A DNA stretch of 64,000 nucleotides from Pelethousia sp034928145 (GCA_034928145.1 JAYFPE010000034.1:17953-81952); one strand, 5' to 3'. Positions 1 through 8,051 are shown, numbered from the stretch's first letter. Numbers and translations are program-made. Notes: generated from the letters alone by a model not told the origin.

Positions 1-1
1 A

Positions 2-457
2 GGCGTGCCCAAAACGCTGGTGCGCCACCTGGTAGCGCACGAGGCGCAGCAGGCGCAAAGCGAAGCCCTTAGGGCCGTGCTGCTGGATATCCTCGACACG
101 CCCGTGAGCCCGGAGCTTTTGCCCGCGCAGAACGGCGCCATCTCCCAGGTGACGGAGGATCTCGTGGGCCCATACGCGCTGCACGATTTCTTTCTCTACC
201 ACATGGTGCGCTACGGCGCGCGGCCGGCCAAGATCTTCGCCCTGGCCAAAATCGCCTTTGCCGGCGAATACGATGCGGATACCATCCGCAAGTGGCTGCG
301 CACCTTCCTAAAGCGCTTTTTTGCCCAGCAGTTCAAGCGCAGCTGCCTGCCGGATGGCCCCAAAGTGGGTTCCGTGGGCCTTTCCCCCCGGGGCGATTGG
401 CGTATGCCCTCGGATGCCGAGGCGGCGCTATGGCTGGAGGAAGCGGATGCCTTATAG
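2..457 (+). CDS. nadE: NAD+ synthase, C-terminal part (5' end outside window)
   Basis: This is the C-terminal ~150 residues of a glutamine-type NAD+ synthase, which amidates nicotinic acid adenine dinucleotide to NAD+ with ATP. The frame is open to the window edge, so the start and the nitrilase and PP-loop regions lie outside. What remains has the family's typical end: the LVGPYALHDFFLYH stretch, the substrate-contacting RSCLPDGPKVG segment, and a final SPRGDWRMPSDA. The stop at 455-457 is followed within 10 bp by a strong intrinsic terminator, so it is the last gene of its transcript. The GTG at 5-7 is internal and not a real start. Confidence 0.93.
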   Translation, partial: GVPKTLVRHLVAHEAQQAQSEALRAVLLDILDTPVSPELLPAQNGAISQVTEDLVGPYALHDFFLYHMVRYGARPAKIFALAKIAFAGEYDADTIRKWLRTFLKRFFAQQFKRSCLPDGPKVGSVGLSPRGDWRMPSDAEAALWLEEADAL

Positions 458-462
458 CGTGC

Positions 463-498
463 AAAAGAGGCGCTTGCGGGATGCAGGCGCCTCTTTTT
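463..498 (+). terminator. Intrinsic terminator after nadE
   Basis: An 11-bp stem (AAAAGAGGCGC with GCGCCTCTTTT) encloses a 13-nt loop and is followed by a T run. It also faces the end of the convergent XRE gene and could serve both strands. Confidence 0.85.
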
Positions 499-507
499 GC
501 TTAGCCG

Positions 508-729
508 CTATTTTCGTTTGGGACAGGCGGTTTCGTTGGTGATCCCCAGAATATAATCCACGCTCACCTCATGGAACAGCGCCAACGCCGCCAGGACATG
601 GGGCGGGATCATCCGCTCCCCGGCCTCATAATAAGCATATGTGCGCTGCGGCACGTTGATCGCCTTGCCCATTTGCTGCTGGGTCATTTCCTTGCTCTCC
701 CGCAAAAACCGTATACGTTCATACCGCAT
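508..729 (-). CDS. XRE-family helix-turn-helix transcriptional regulator
   Basis: This 73-residue protein is essentially one Cro/C1-type helix-turn-helix domain. Residues 5-60 hold the pattern IRFLRESKEMTQQQMGKAI, then NVPQRTYAYYEAGERMIPP (recognition helix), then VDYILGIT. It has no extra effector domain, so it is probably a minimal DNA-binding repressor. A good ribosome-binding site (GAGGTGAG) lies 4 nt before the ATG. It is divergent from the small gene at 825-1043 and its promoter (778-806), an arrangement typical of a repressor controlling itself and its neighbour; that role is inferred from layout. The target is unknown. Confidence 0.88.
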   Translation of the reverse strand: MRYERIRFLRESKEMTQQQMGKAINVPQRTYAYYEAGERMIPPHVLAALALFHEVSVDYILGITNETACPKRK

Positions 730-777
730 GGGCTCACCTCGCTTATAGGTGAGTATAGTGCAGAAAAAAATGGTGCA

Positions 778-806
778 TTGACAAAATGACCAAATTGTTC
801 TAAAAT
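778..806 (+). promoter_or_regulatory. Sigma-A promoter for the small gene at 825
   Basis: TTGACA at 778-783, a 17-bp spacer, then TAAAAT at 801-806. Transcription would start near 813, leaving only a ~12-nt leader that contains the ribosome-binding site AGGTGAG (814-820). Confidence 0.8.
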
Positions 807-824
807 CGGCTTGAGGTGAGAAAA

Positions 825-1043
825 GTGCAGGATTATGCCGCTATGTATCGAAAGCTGTTCGCCGCCCAGGTGGATGCGATCGAGGGGTTGAAAACCATCG
901 TGGACGGAATGATACAGGCCCAACAAGAAGCCGAAGAAATGTATATGGAAGCCCACATCCGGTCCTATATAAGCTCCCCCATTCGGGCGTTGTTCAAAAA
1001 GGCGAAGCGGAATAGGAAACATTTTGTAAACAGGGCTTTTTGA
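825..1043 (+). CDS. Small basic hypothetical protein
   Basis: I do not recognise this ~72-residue protein. It is mostly predicted helix: an amphipathic N-terminal half with a glutamate-rich stretch (QQEAEEMYMEAH) and a strongly basic C-terminus (KKAKRNRKHFVNR). It has no signal peptide or membrane segment. I chose GTG 825 because AGGTGAG lies 4 nt upstream; the GTG at 816 falls inside that ribosome-binding site and almost at the predicted transcription start. It is transcribed divergently from the XRE repressor gene and ends at its own terminator, so it looks like a one-gene unit controlled by that repressor. Confidence 0.6.
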   Translation: MQDYAAMYRKLFAAQVDAIEGLKTIVDGMIQAQQEAEEMYMEAHIRSYISSPIRALFKKAKRNRKHFVNRAF

Positions 1044-1048
1044 GGCAA

Positions 1049-1075
1049 AAACCCGGCGCGTTTTGCGCCGGGTTT
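1049..1075. terminator. Bidirectional terminator
   Basis: A perfect 11-bp stem (AAACCCGGCGC with GCGCCGGGTTT) around GTTTT. It has A/T runs on both sides and lies between the converging small gene and the PFK gene, so it probably serves both. Confidence 0.8.
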
Positions 1076-1100
1076 CATGCTGCGTTATGGATGCAAACCC

Positions 1101-2351
1101 CTACCGGGCTTGTACCTTCTTGAGCCGCGCAAAGCGGGGCAGGCCGTTCTCTGTGGGCCGCTCCGGCACGCCCTGGATCAGGGGCAGGGCATAGGCTTGG
1201 AAAGCGGGCAGCAAGCCGTTGCCCTCGGCGTTGATCCATTCATCGGGGATCTTCTTTTCGGCGTTGGCCACGTCGGTCAGCTCCATTAGCTTGATAGAGC
1301 AGGTATAGTTGCCGTTTTCATCCTGGCCGCGCTCAAAACCCACCATCTTATCGGTGATGCCGCTGACGGCGCACTCCACGGCGGCTTTGCCGGCCGTAAA
1401 GGCTTCCTGCACATCGGTTTGTGAGGCGCAATGGGCGGCGCAGCGCTGCAGCAGGGAAAACTCGATGGGCCGCACCTTGGGATAGCCCTCGGCCAGGAGC
1501 ACGCCGGCCAGGGTAGCGGCCAGGCCGCCTAGCTGCTTGTGGCCAAAGGCGTCCACAGTGGCGTTGGCGGTGCCGTATTCGGCGATCAGCTTGCCGTCCT
1601 TATCGTGGATGCCCTCGGAAACCGCCACAATGCACTTTCCGCAAGCGCTGTAGACCCGTTTGACATCGGCCTTAAAAGCATCGAAGTCAAAGACGCGCTC
1701 GGGCAGGTAGATGAGATCCGGCCCGCAGCCCATGGCCGTGGCCAGGGAGGAAGCGGCGGTTAGCCAGCCCGCGTGCCGGCCCATGATCTCTACCACGCAG
1801 AGCATGCCTGTGTCGTATACGCGCGCATCCTGGTAGATTTCCATGCAGGTAGTGGCCACATAGCGGGCGGCTGAGCCGTAGCCCGGGCAATGGTCCGTGC
1901 CCCAAAGGTCATTATCAATGGTTTTGGGCACGCCCATGATGCGGCATTCGTAGCCGGCCTTCTGCATATATTTGGAAATCTTGTTGCAGGTATCCATGGA
2001 GTCGTTGCCGCCATTGTAGAAGAAATAGCGCACATCGTATTTTTTGAAGATCTCGAGGATGCGCTTATAATCGGTATCGTCCACATCGCTGACCTTAAGC
2101 TTATAGCGGCAGGAACCAAGGGCCGAAGATGGGGTATGCAGCAGCAGTTCAAGCTCTTTGGCATCCTCCTGGCCCATGTCGTAGAGCACATCGTCCAGCA
2201 CGCCGCGGATGCCGTGGGCGGCGCCGTATACCTTGGTGATGTTGGGGTCATCCAACGCGGTGCGGATCACGCCATACGCGCTGGCGTTAATGACGGATGT
2301 GGGGCCGCCGGATTGGCCGATGATAGCCGCGCCTTTAAGAGAAACAGACAT
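1101..2351 (-). CDS. pfp: Pyrophosphate-type 6-phosphofructokinase
   Basis: This 416-residue cytoplasmic PFK-A superfamily enzyme interconverts fructose 6-phosphate and fructose 1,6-bisphosphate. Two positions that separate PPi from ATP enzymes are readable. The GGxDS motif (YNGGNDSMDT, ~residue 120) has Asp where ATP enzymes have Gly, and the catalytic motif reads PKTIDND, with Lys replacing the Gly of ATP enzymes. Both point to pyrophosphate as phosphoryl donor, making the step reversible. The start at 2351 follows an excellent AGGAGGTT site; an upstream extension of the frame has no such support. It is divergent from the class III FBPase gene, so opposing glycolytic and gluconeogenic genes share one ~200-bp control region. 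Confidence 0.92.
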   Translation of the reverse strand: MSVSLKGAAIIGQSGGPTSVINASAYGVIRTALDDPNITKVYGAAHGIRGVLDDVLYDMGQEDAKELELLLHTPSSALGSCRYKLKVSDVDDTDYKRILEIFKKYDVRYFFYNGGNDSMDTCNKISKYMQKAGYECRIMGVPKTIDNDLWGTDHCPGYGSAARYVATTCMEIYQDARVYDTGMLCVVEIMGRHAGWLTAASSLATAMGCGPDLIYLPERVFDFDAFKADVKRVYSACGKCIVAVSEGIHDKDGKLIAEYGTANATVDAFGHKQLGGLAATLAGVLLAEGYPKVRPIEFSLLQRCAAHCASQTDVQEAFTAGKAAVECAVSGITDKMVGFERGQDENGNYTCSIKLMELTDVANAEKKIPDEWINAEGNGLLPAFQAYALPLIQGVPERPTENGLPRFARLKKVQAR

Positions 2352-2548
2352 AACGAAACCTCCTATATCAGACATAATAAACGCAAAACAAACAGATTTA
2401 TCATAGCATATCTTTTGTCGTTTGAACAGCAATGATACTGTAAATTCGCTATAAATTCGATTTTTTAGGCAACGGCCGCCGGCAAGGCCTTTCAAAGGCG
2501 AGACGAACGCGGTACAATGGAAGAAGCAATGCGTATAAAGGAGGCCCC

Positions 2549-4507
2549 ATGGAACCGGATTTACGATATTTGCGGCTGCTGAGCCGTGAATTCCCTACGG
2601 TGCAGAGCGTATGCGCCGAGATCATCAAGCTGGAAGCCTTCCGCGGCCTGCCCAAGGGCACGGAGCATTTCATGAGCGATATCCACGGCGAGCACGAGGC
2701 CTTTTTGCACATCCTCAACAACGCCTCGGGCGCCATCTACGAAAAGATTGACGAGCTGTTCGAAAACGCCCTCACCCTGGAAGACCGACGCACCCTGGCC
2801 GTGCTCATCTATGACCCGCGCGAGTCGCTGGAAAAGGTCAAGAAGAGCAACCCCGACCTGGCGGATTGGTACCGCGTTACGCTCAACCGGCTGATCCAGA
2901 TAGGCCGCTACTCCACGGCCAAGTATTCCCGCTCCAAGGTGCGTAAGTCCTTGCCCGAAGAGCTGGCCTACATCATGGAGGAGCTCCTGAATACCCAGGA
3001 TCTGCCCGATAAAGAGGCCTATTTCGACAGCATCGTCCGCTCCATCATCCAAACGGGCAGCGCGGATACCCTCATCGAGCAGCTGTGTATTTTCATCAAG
3101 CGCATGGTGGTGGATACCCTTCACATCCTGGGGGATATCTTTGACCGGGGACCGCATGCGGATATCATCCTCGACCATTTGATCGAGCATCACAGCGTGG
3201 ACCTGCAATGGGGCAACCACGACGTGCTCTGGATGGGCGCTGCCGCGGGCAGCGCGGCCTGTGTGGCCACGGCCGTGAAAAACTGCGTGCAGTACGATAA
3301 CCTGGATATGCTGGAGGATGGCTACGGCATCAACCTGCTGCCGCTGGCGGTCTTCTCTACAGAGCAATATGGCGACGCGGAGGTCTTCCGCCCCCGCAAG
3401 CTGCCGGAGCAGCCCTTCCGGCCGCGCGATCTTTCCCTCTATTCGCGCATGCATAAGGCCATCAGCGTAATCCAATTCAAGCTGGAGAGCCAGCTCATCC
3501 GCAGGCGGCCCGAATACGGCATGGCGGATCGGGATATGCTGGGCCGGGTTAATTGGAATTTCTACACCATCGATATTGACGGGCAAACCTACCCGTTGCG
3601 GGATACGCATTTCCCCACCATCGATCCTGCCGACCCCTCCAAGCTCACCGTCGAGGAGCAGGCCCTGATGGAACAGCTTACAGCCAGTTTCCGCCAGAGC
3701 GAGCGGCTGCAAGCCCATACCCGCTTCCTTTATAACGCCGGGGCCATCTATAGGCGGCATAACGGCAACCTGCTGTTCCACGGCTGCATCCCCTGCGCCG
3801 ATAGCGGGGATTACCGCACCTTTGAGCTATACGGCCGGCGGGTCAAGGGCCGCGCCTTTTTGGATCTTGCGGAGCAGCTGGCCAGGCAGGGCTATTTCGC
3901 CGACGACGAGGCGGAGCGCGAGCGGGGCGGGGATTTCCTCTGGTTCCTCTGGTGCGGCCGTCATTCCCCCATCTTTGGCAGGGATCACATCGCCACCTTC
4001 GAGCGGGCGCTGATCGCCGACGAAGGCACCTGGAAGGAGCCGAAAGATCCTTACTACAGCTTCTGCAATGAGGAAGCCTTTTGCCGGGGCATATTGGAGG
4101 AATTCGATCAACACAAGCCCTGGAGCCGCATCGTCAACGGCCACGTGCCTGTGCGCGTCAAAGAGGGTGAGGATCCACGCAAGGCGGGCGGTCGGCTGGT
4201 AGTCATCGACGGCGGCTTTTGCAAAGCTTACCAGAAGCAGACCGGCATCGCCGGCTATACCATGTTCTTTAGCTCGCGGGGTATGCGCATCGCCTCCCAC
4301 GAGCCTTTCTCCGGCAAGGAGGACGCTATCAGCCGGGGCACGGACATCACCTCCCACACCTTCATCGTGGAAAACCTCCCCGAGCGGCTGCTGATCGCCG
4401 ATACGGACAGCGGCGACGAATTCCTTTCCCGCATCGCAGACCTCAGGGCCCTGCTGGCAGCCTATCATTCCGGCCTACTGCAAACGAAAACGGTGGATAG
4501 ACCATAA
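2549..4507 (+). CDS. fbp: Fructose-1,6-bisphosphatase, class III
   Basis: This enzyme hydrolyses fructose 1,6-bisphosphate to fructose 6-phosphate in gluconeogenesis. At 652 residues it is full length for the class III (Firmicutes) family, which is unrelated to class I FBPase. It carries metallophosphatase motifs: MSDIHGEHEAF (~48), GDIFDRGPHAD (~197) and QWGNHDVLWMG (~225), plus NGHVPVR (~530) and VIDGGFCKAY (~558). AAAGGAGG sits 4 nt before the ATG. It is the divergent partner of PPi-PFK. No intrinsic terminator directly follows the stop; the first strong hairpin is at 4873-4897, inside a repeat-rich region. Confidence 0.95.
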   Translation: MEPDLRYLRLLSREFPTVQSVCAEIIKLEAFRGLPKGTEHFMSDIHGEHEAFLHILNNASGAIYEKIDELFENALTLEDRRTLAVLIYDPRESLEKVKKSNPDLADWYRVTLNRLIQIGRYSTAKYSRSKVRKSLPEELAYIMEELLNTQDLPDKEAYFDSIVRSIIQTGSADTLIEQLCIFIKRMVVDTLHILGDIFDRGPHADIILDHLIEHHSVDLQWGNHDVLWMGAAAGSAACVATAVKNCVQYDNLDMLEDGYGINLLPLAVFSTEQYGDAEVFRPRKLPEQPFRPRDLSLYSRMHKAISVIQFKLESQLIRRRPEYGMADRDMLGRVNWNFYTIDIDGQTYPLRDTHFPTIDPADPSKLTVEEQALMEQLTASFRQSERLQAHTRFLYNAGAIYRRHNGNLLFHGCIPCADSGDYRTFELYGRRVKGRAFLDLAEQLARQGYFADDEAERERGGDFLWFLWCGRHSPIFGRDHIATFERALIADEGTWKEPKDPYYSFCNEEAFCRGILEEFDQHKPWSRIVNGHVPVRVKEGEDPRKAGGRLVVIDGGFCKAYQKQTGIAGYTMFFSSRGMRIASHEPFSGKEDAISRGTDITSHTFIVENLPERLLIADTDSGDEFLSRIADLRALLAAYHSGLLQTKTVDRP

Positions 4508-4560
4508 AAGGGATAGCCGTGCGTCCCCTTCAGGCCGCCCCAAAGCCCTTGGGGCGCCGG

Positions 4561-4641
4561 GGGGCTGCTCACAGTTCGCAATCATCGCAGCGCTCCCTCC
4601 GGATTGCGTTGCTCCTTTGCTCACAGGGCTTCCGCCTCCGG
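4561..4641 (+). repeat. Dispersed repeat A, copy 1
   Basis: It shares ACAGTTCGCAAT, TCGCAGCGCTCCCT, GCTCCTTTGCTCACAGGGC and TCCGCCTC, in the same order and spacing, with the copy at 41318-41394, with only scattered substitutions. Both copies are intergenic and directly follow a G-rich stretch. Confidence 0.7.
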
Positions 4642-4840
4642 GCGGCTATAATTGCCGCCGGCGAACAAGGTGAATTGCCGCGGAGCGGCAAGGGGGCCGC
4701 CCTGGGTCACAGGCGCGGTGGCGGCAAACGGGCCTGCGTAGCAAGGGTCTGCCGGCTACATCCTTACTATGCCGCCTTTAGCGACATCCGTTGCACCCGG
4801 CGGGTGTGCCACATGCACAAGCAAACTCTGTAAATGAAAA

Positions 4841-5076
4841 AAGGGACTGCCCGGCAATCCCTTCAGTCTGTCAAAAAAGTGGCCATGCCACTTTTTTGAG
4901 TTTCCATGAAACAACTGCTCGTACCTCGCGGTCGTTGTTTCATGCAGAGAAAGCCTTGGCAAGCAAGGCTTTTCGCTCGCAGCGTACACGCCGCCGCTCA
5001 CGATTAAAGCCTCCGGGTGCTGCGGCCCCCGATCCCCCAGAGATTTTTCGACAGTCTGAAGGGACTGCCCGGCAGC
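4841..5076. repeat. Palindrome-bounded intergenic element with nested hairpins
   Basis: The ends are inverted copies: TCCCTTCAGTCTGTC at 4857-4871 and its exact complement GACAGTCTGAAGGGA at 5050-5064, with imperfect complementarity continuing outward through a GGGACTGCCCGGCA-type segment. Inside is a perfect hairpin (AAAAAAGTGGC, CAT, GCCACTTTTTT; 4873-4897), and then an inverted repeat CATGAAACAAC ... TTGTTTCATG. It could be a MITE-like element or a structured transcript end. It carries no gene. Confidence 0.6.
4873..4897. terminator. Hairpin with T run, terminator-like
   Basis: A perfect 11-bp stem with a 3-nt loop and six T on the plus strand (six A on the other side). It is the first strong terminator-like structure downstream of fbp, ~365 bp away. 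Confidence 0.5.
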
Positions 5077-5116
5077 CCCTTTTGCTATATTTTCTCTATT
5101 CGAGTAAATTGAACCC

Positions 5117-5845
5117 TTACGCCGCAGGCGAAAGCGAAGCGGCCGAGGCCGGAGTCTCCCCTGCCTCTAAGGCATCGTACACCATGGGCCTGCGGGCATA
5201 GCGGAAGATATCCCCCGCGCCGGTGACAACCACGTTGTCGAAGCCGGAGGCGCAATGGAGAAAGAAGGGCTTGCCCTTTTCGTTAAAGCCGATGCAGATG
5301 CCGATGTGGTTGCCCTTATCCGTAGGGTATTCATGCTGAAATACCCAATCGCCCACCCGCAGCTCCCTCCATTTAATGGGTGCGGATCTGTCCCACTGGT
5401 TCCAGGTGCCGTGGCCCACGGCCTCTTCCACCTCCGTGGGGGAAAGGCCCAACTGGATATAGCACCAGGCCACGAAGCCGCTGCAATCCAGGCCATAGGG
5501 CTTGGTTTCACCCGTGGATTGGCTGCCTGCCGAGGTGACCTCTCTGGGCTGGCCCCAGGCTTCATCCCAGCCGAGGGCGTCGCTCTTGCCGCCCCAGAAA
5601 TAGTGCACCTTGCCGAGGAGCGTCAGCCCGGCCCCTACGACGGCCTCGCGCTGCGGCGTTTCCACCGGCGCTGACGCGCGCAGGGCGGCGATGTCCCCTT
5701 CTGCAAGCGGCTCATAGGGCGGCTGGCGGTTCAGGCTGGCGAACAGGTAAAAGAGCCCTGCCACCAGGGATAACAGCACAAAAATGGCCGTAATCAGGCG
5801 GGCGGGGCGTAGGACGCGTCTTTTTCTGCGTTTTACTTCTGCCAT
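5117..5845 (-). CDS. Membrane-anchored NlpC/P60 peptidoglycan endopeptidase
   Basis: This 242-residue protein has a basic N-terminus, one membrane segment (residues ~17-38, LITAIFVLLSLVAGLFYLF) and an extracytoplasmic NlpC/P60 domain (~65-225). The papain-like catalytic set is intact: Cys121 in LDCSGFVAWC, His180 in GNHIGIC, and a third polar position around His197. Enzymes of this family cut D-gamma-glutamyl-diaminopimelate bonds in cell-wall peptides. An insert between the HYFWGGKS start of the fold and the catalytic Cys is typical of Clostridia proteins. AGGA lies just before the ATG. It may be co-transcribed with the lipoprotein gene upstream of it at 5904-6944. Confidence 0.85.
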   Translation of the reverse strand: MAEVKRRKRRVLRPARLITAIFVLLSLVAGLFYLFASLNRQPPYEPLAEGDIAALRASAPVETPQREAVVGAGLTLLGKVHYFWGGKSDALGWDEAWGQPREVTSAGSQSTGETKPYGLDCSGFVAWCYIQLGLSPTEVEEAVGHGTWNQWDRSAPIKWRELRVGDWVFQHEYPTDKGNHIGICIGFNEKGKPFFLHCASGFDNVVVTGAGDIFRYARRPMVYDALEAGETPASAASLSPAA

Positions 5846-5903
5846 ATTCCTATGCTACAGGATATGACGAAAAAGGTCAAATGAACATTCTGGAACGATT
5901 GCG

Positions 5904-6944
5904 CTACGGCAGCCAGGGCAGGGGCAATCGCGCGTATTCGCCGGCCGGGTCCGATGCGTATTTCTCCGCCTGATGTTCCAGGTCGTCATAATAAACGTAA
6001 TCATCGAGCACGGGGGAGTAGCTATAGACGCGCATCTCGCCAAGAACCTCATCAATCTGGATGAAGCGCATATAGCCGCTGCCGCCCTCCTTCCCGGCCG
6101 CCTGGTAATTGCCGATCAGCTGGTATACGGTGCGCTCGGGTGCGCCGTCGCCGTTGTCGTCAAAAAACGCGGGCCGTGCGGCGATGTTATAGCGGTGGCC
6201 GCAGAGCACCAGGTATACATTGGGGCATTGGGAAACCACCTGCGCATAGAAGCGTTGGCCGTCATCGGATAGGCTAAGATCCGTTTTGAAATAATCATGC
6301 AGGCAGAGCACGCCCACCCGCTCCGGGAACCGATCAAAAACGGAGCGTACCCATTCGATGCACGCCGCATCCGGCGCATAGCCCATATATACGAAAATAT
6401 AGGCCGTTTCCCCGGCCTCGAAAAGGTCGAAGTGGCCCCGGTTGTCCTGATAGCTCTCGCCATAGCAGGGCTTGAAGGAGAACTGGTTTTCGCCGAAATA
6501 CGCGCTGAAGTTCTGATAATCCGCCTCGCTGCCATGCACATCGTGGTTGCCGGCCAGCACGCCCCCGGGCAGGCGTGTAAGGGAGGCCATAGCCCGCACA
6601 GCCACCAGCCATTGCTCCTCTTTATTATAGTTGTTGACAATATCGCCCGTGTGCACGAAATAGCGCAAATCCATCCGGTCCGCTTCATCGCGCAAAAAGG
6701 CCGTCATGGCATAAAAGGTTTGCGGCCATTTGCTGCTATAATACTGGGTATCGCTAAGCCAGGCGATGGTATAGACCCCCTCCCGCGCGGTAAGCGCATC
6801 CGGCACGGGGGTAGGCGTGGGCAGGGGCGTAGGCGCGGGCGCGGGGGTGACGCTCGGCAGAGGGACTTGTTCGATAGCCGGCCTTGCGCAGGCCGCCAGG
6901 CCCAGCAGCACAAGAAGGAGCAGAAGAGAGAGCAGCTTTTTCAT
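5904..6944 (-). CDS. Metallophosphoesterase lipoprotein
   Basis: This is a secreted lipoprotein of ~346 residues. A type II signal peptide (MKKLLSLLLLLVLLGLAAC) puts the lipidated Cys at about residue 19, followed by a Pro/Thr-rich linker. A calcineurin-like phosphoesterase domain follows: LSDTQYYS (metal-binding Asp), HTGDIVNN, AGNHDVHG (Asn-His), then LCLHDYF and LCGHRYN (metal His). The substrate is unknown; related proteins are phosphodiesterases or phosphatases at the cell surface. I chose the ATG at 6944 because the signal peptide begins there with AAGG upstream; a start six codons earlier would disrupt the n-region. Confidence 0.83.
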   Translation of the reverse strand: MKKLLSLLLLLVLLGLAACARPAIEQVPLPSVTPAPAPTPLPTPTPVPDALTAREGVYTIAWLSDTQYYSSKWPQTFYAMTAFLRDEADRMDLRYFVHTGDIVNNYNKEEQWLVAVRAMASLTRLPGGVLAGNHDVHGSEADYQNFSAYFGENQFSFKPCYGESYQDNRGHFDLFEAGETAYIFVYMGYAPDAACIEWVRSVFDRFPERVGVLCLHDYFKTDLSLSDDGQRFYAQVVSQCPNVYLVLCGHRYNIAARPAFFDDNGDGAPERTVYQLIGNYQAAGKEGGSGYMRFIQIDEVLGEMRVYSYSPVLDDYVYYDDLEHQAEKYASDPAGEYARLPLPWLP

Positions 6945-7007
6945 AGCCTTATGATAGCACATAAATTTGCCTGGTGAAACGGCGAAGAATGCCGAAGCGC
7001 GGCGGGT

Positions 7008-7036
7008 TTGACAACGGGCTCGCCGCGCGGTACAAT
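7008..7036 (+). promoter_or_regulatory. Sigma-A promoter of lepB
   Basis: TTGACA (7008-7013), 17 bp, TACAAT (7031-7036). It lies downstream of the first possible lepB start codon and so rules that start out. Confidence 0.85.
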
Positions 7037-7087
7037 GTCACAAGCAGCCGTCCCTTTGGGGCCGGCGGGCAGAAAACGAGGTTATGC

Positions 7088-7759
7088 ATGCAGCAAAGAG
7101 CATTGGGCAGGCTTCGCGGCGCCATGGTGGCCGCTAGCGAAGAACTGCATAAACGGGACGAGGTTTTCAAGCGGGCCTCGAATTTAGATTTCTTCATGTG
7201 GCTCGCCGTGTTCGTGGCCATGGCCCTGGCCATTCGCCTTTTCGTGTTCGAGCCCGTGCAGGTGGTGGGGGATTCCATGTATCCTACCCTTTTGGATGGG
7301 GAGCGGATGTTCGTCCAAAAGGTGGGCTACCTCATCGATCCACCCGAGCGGGGGGATGTTATCATCTGCCGTTATCCGGCTTACATGGAAAACTGCGTTA
7401 AGCGGGTGATCGGTCTGCCTGGCGATACGGTTTCCGTTTCCGGCGGTATCGTTTATGTGAATGGCGAGCCGCTTGAGGAAAGCGCCTATTGGCACGGGGA
7501 TAGCTTTGGCGATGATATCCGGGTGGATGTGGCGCCTGTGACTGTGCCGGAAAAGAGCGTATTCGTGATGGGCGATAACCGCAACTTCAGCACGGACAGC
7601 CGTGAGCTTTCCATAGGCCCCATCCCCTATGCCCGGATCATCGGCAAGGTACACGGCGTGATGTTCCCTCTGGGCGAGGTGCGCAGCGTATATACGGGTG
7701 TTTCCCCTATGGCGGGCGTTCCCTATACGCCGCCCGCGACGTTTTACTGGGGGCAGTAA
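7088..7759 (+). CDS. lepB: Signal peptidase I
   Basis: This type I signal peptidase (223 residues) removes signal peptides from exported proteins at the outer face of the membrane. It has one N-terminal membrane anchor (residues ~36-55). The catalytic Ser63 lies in VVGDSMYPTL, the general-base Lys105 in NCVKRVIGLPGD, and box E near the C-terminus is VMGDNRNFSTDSR. The length suits a Firmicutes SipS-type enzyme. The start was set at ATG 7088 because the promoter at 7008-7036 excludes upstream codons, and a GAGG motif precedes it. It is a single-gene unit ending at the terminator at 7776. Confidence 0.95.
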   Translation: MQQRALGRLRGAMVAASEELHKRDEVFKRASNLDFFMWLAVFVAMALAIRLFVFEPVQVVGDSMYPTLLDGERMFVQKVGYLIDPPERGDVIICRYPAYMENCVKRVIGLPGDTVSVSGGIVYVNGEPLEESAYWHGDSFGDDIRVDVAPVTVPEKSVFVMGDNRNFSTDSRELSIGPIPYARIIGKVHGVMFPLGEVRSVYTGVSPMAGVPYTPPATFYWGQ

Positions 7760-7775
7760 AGCTTTTGATAATCCA

Positions 7776-7804
7776 CGGCCCGGCGCATATGCGCCGGGCC
7801 GTTT
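7776..7804 (+). terminator. Intrinsic terminator after lepB
   Basis: A 26-nt perfect palindrome, CGGCCCGGCGCAT/ATGCGCCGGGCCG, followed by TTT. The same GGCGCA/TGCGCC core recurs in other terminators of the window. Confidence 0.8.
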
Positions 7805-8006
7805 ACGTATGAAAATTGCAGCGCGGCCGGCAAACCATGGGCCAGGCGGATCCTGGAGGAGATGTTTTTCCCCCGCTAAGCCTGCTATTCCGGGTCACAC
7901 AGGGCCAACAAACAGCCTTTGTAAACAAACCCGTGCAGGCCGGGCCGGAGGCCCGCGGCCTGCGCAGGGCCGCCGCCCGCGCAGGGTCGCCGCCCGCGCA
8001 GGGCTC

Positions 8007-8036
8007 AAAAAAAGCGGCCGGCAGAGCCGCTCTTTT
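8007..8036 (-). terminator. Intrinsic terminator after hpt
   Basis: On the minus strand, a GAGCGGCTCTGCCGGCCGCT hairpin is followed by seven T. It lies 16 bp beyond the hpt stop codon. The ~200 bp between this and the lepB terminator hold only GC-rich short repeats (CGCCCGCGCAGGG units) and no gene. Confidence 0.75.
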
Positions 8037-8051
8037 CATGGTGCTTTTGAA

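Larger units (their letters stand above)
4508..5116. other. Repeat-rich intergenic region without a gene
   Basis: I see no credible coding sequence here. The first part (4561-4641) is one copy of a dispersed repeat found again at 41318-41394. The second part (about 4841-5076) is an element bounded by inverted repeats with nested hairpins, described separately. Confidence 0.7.
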
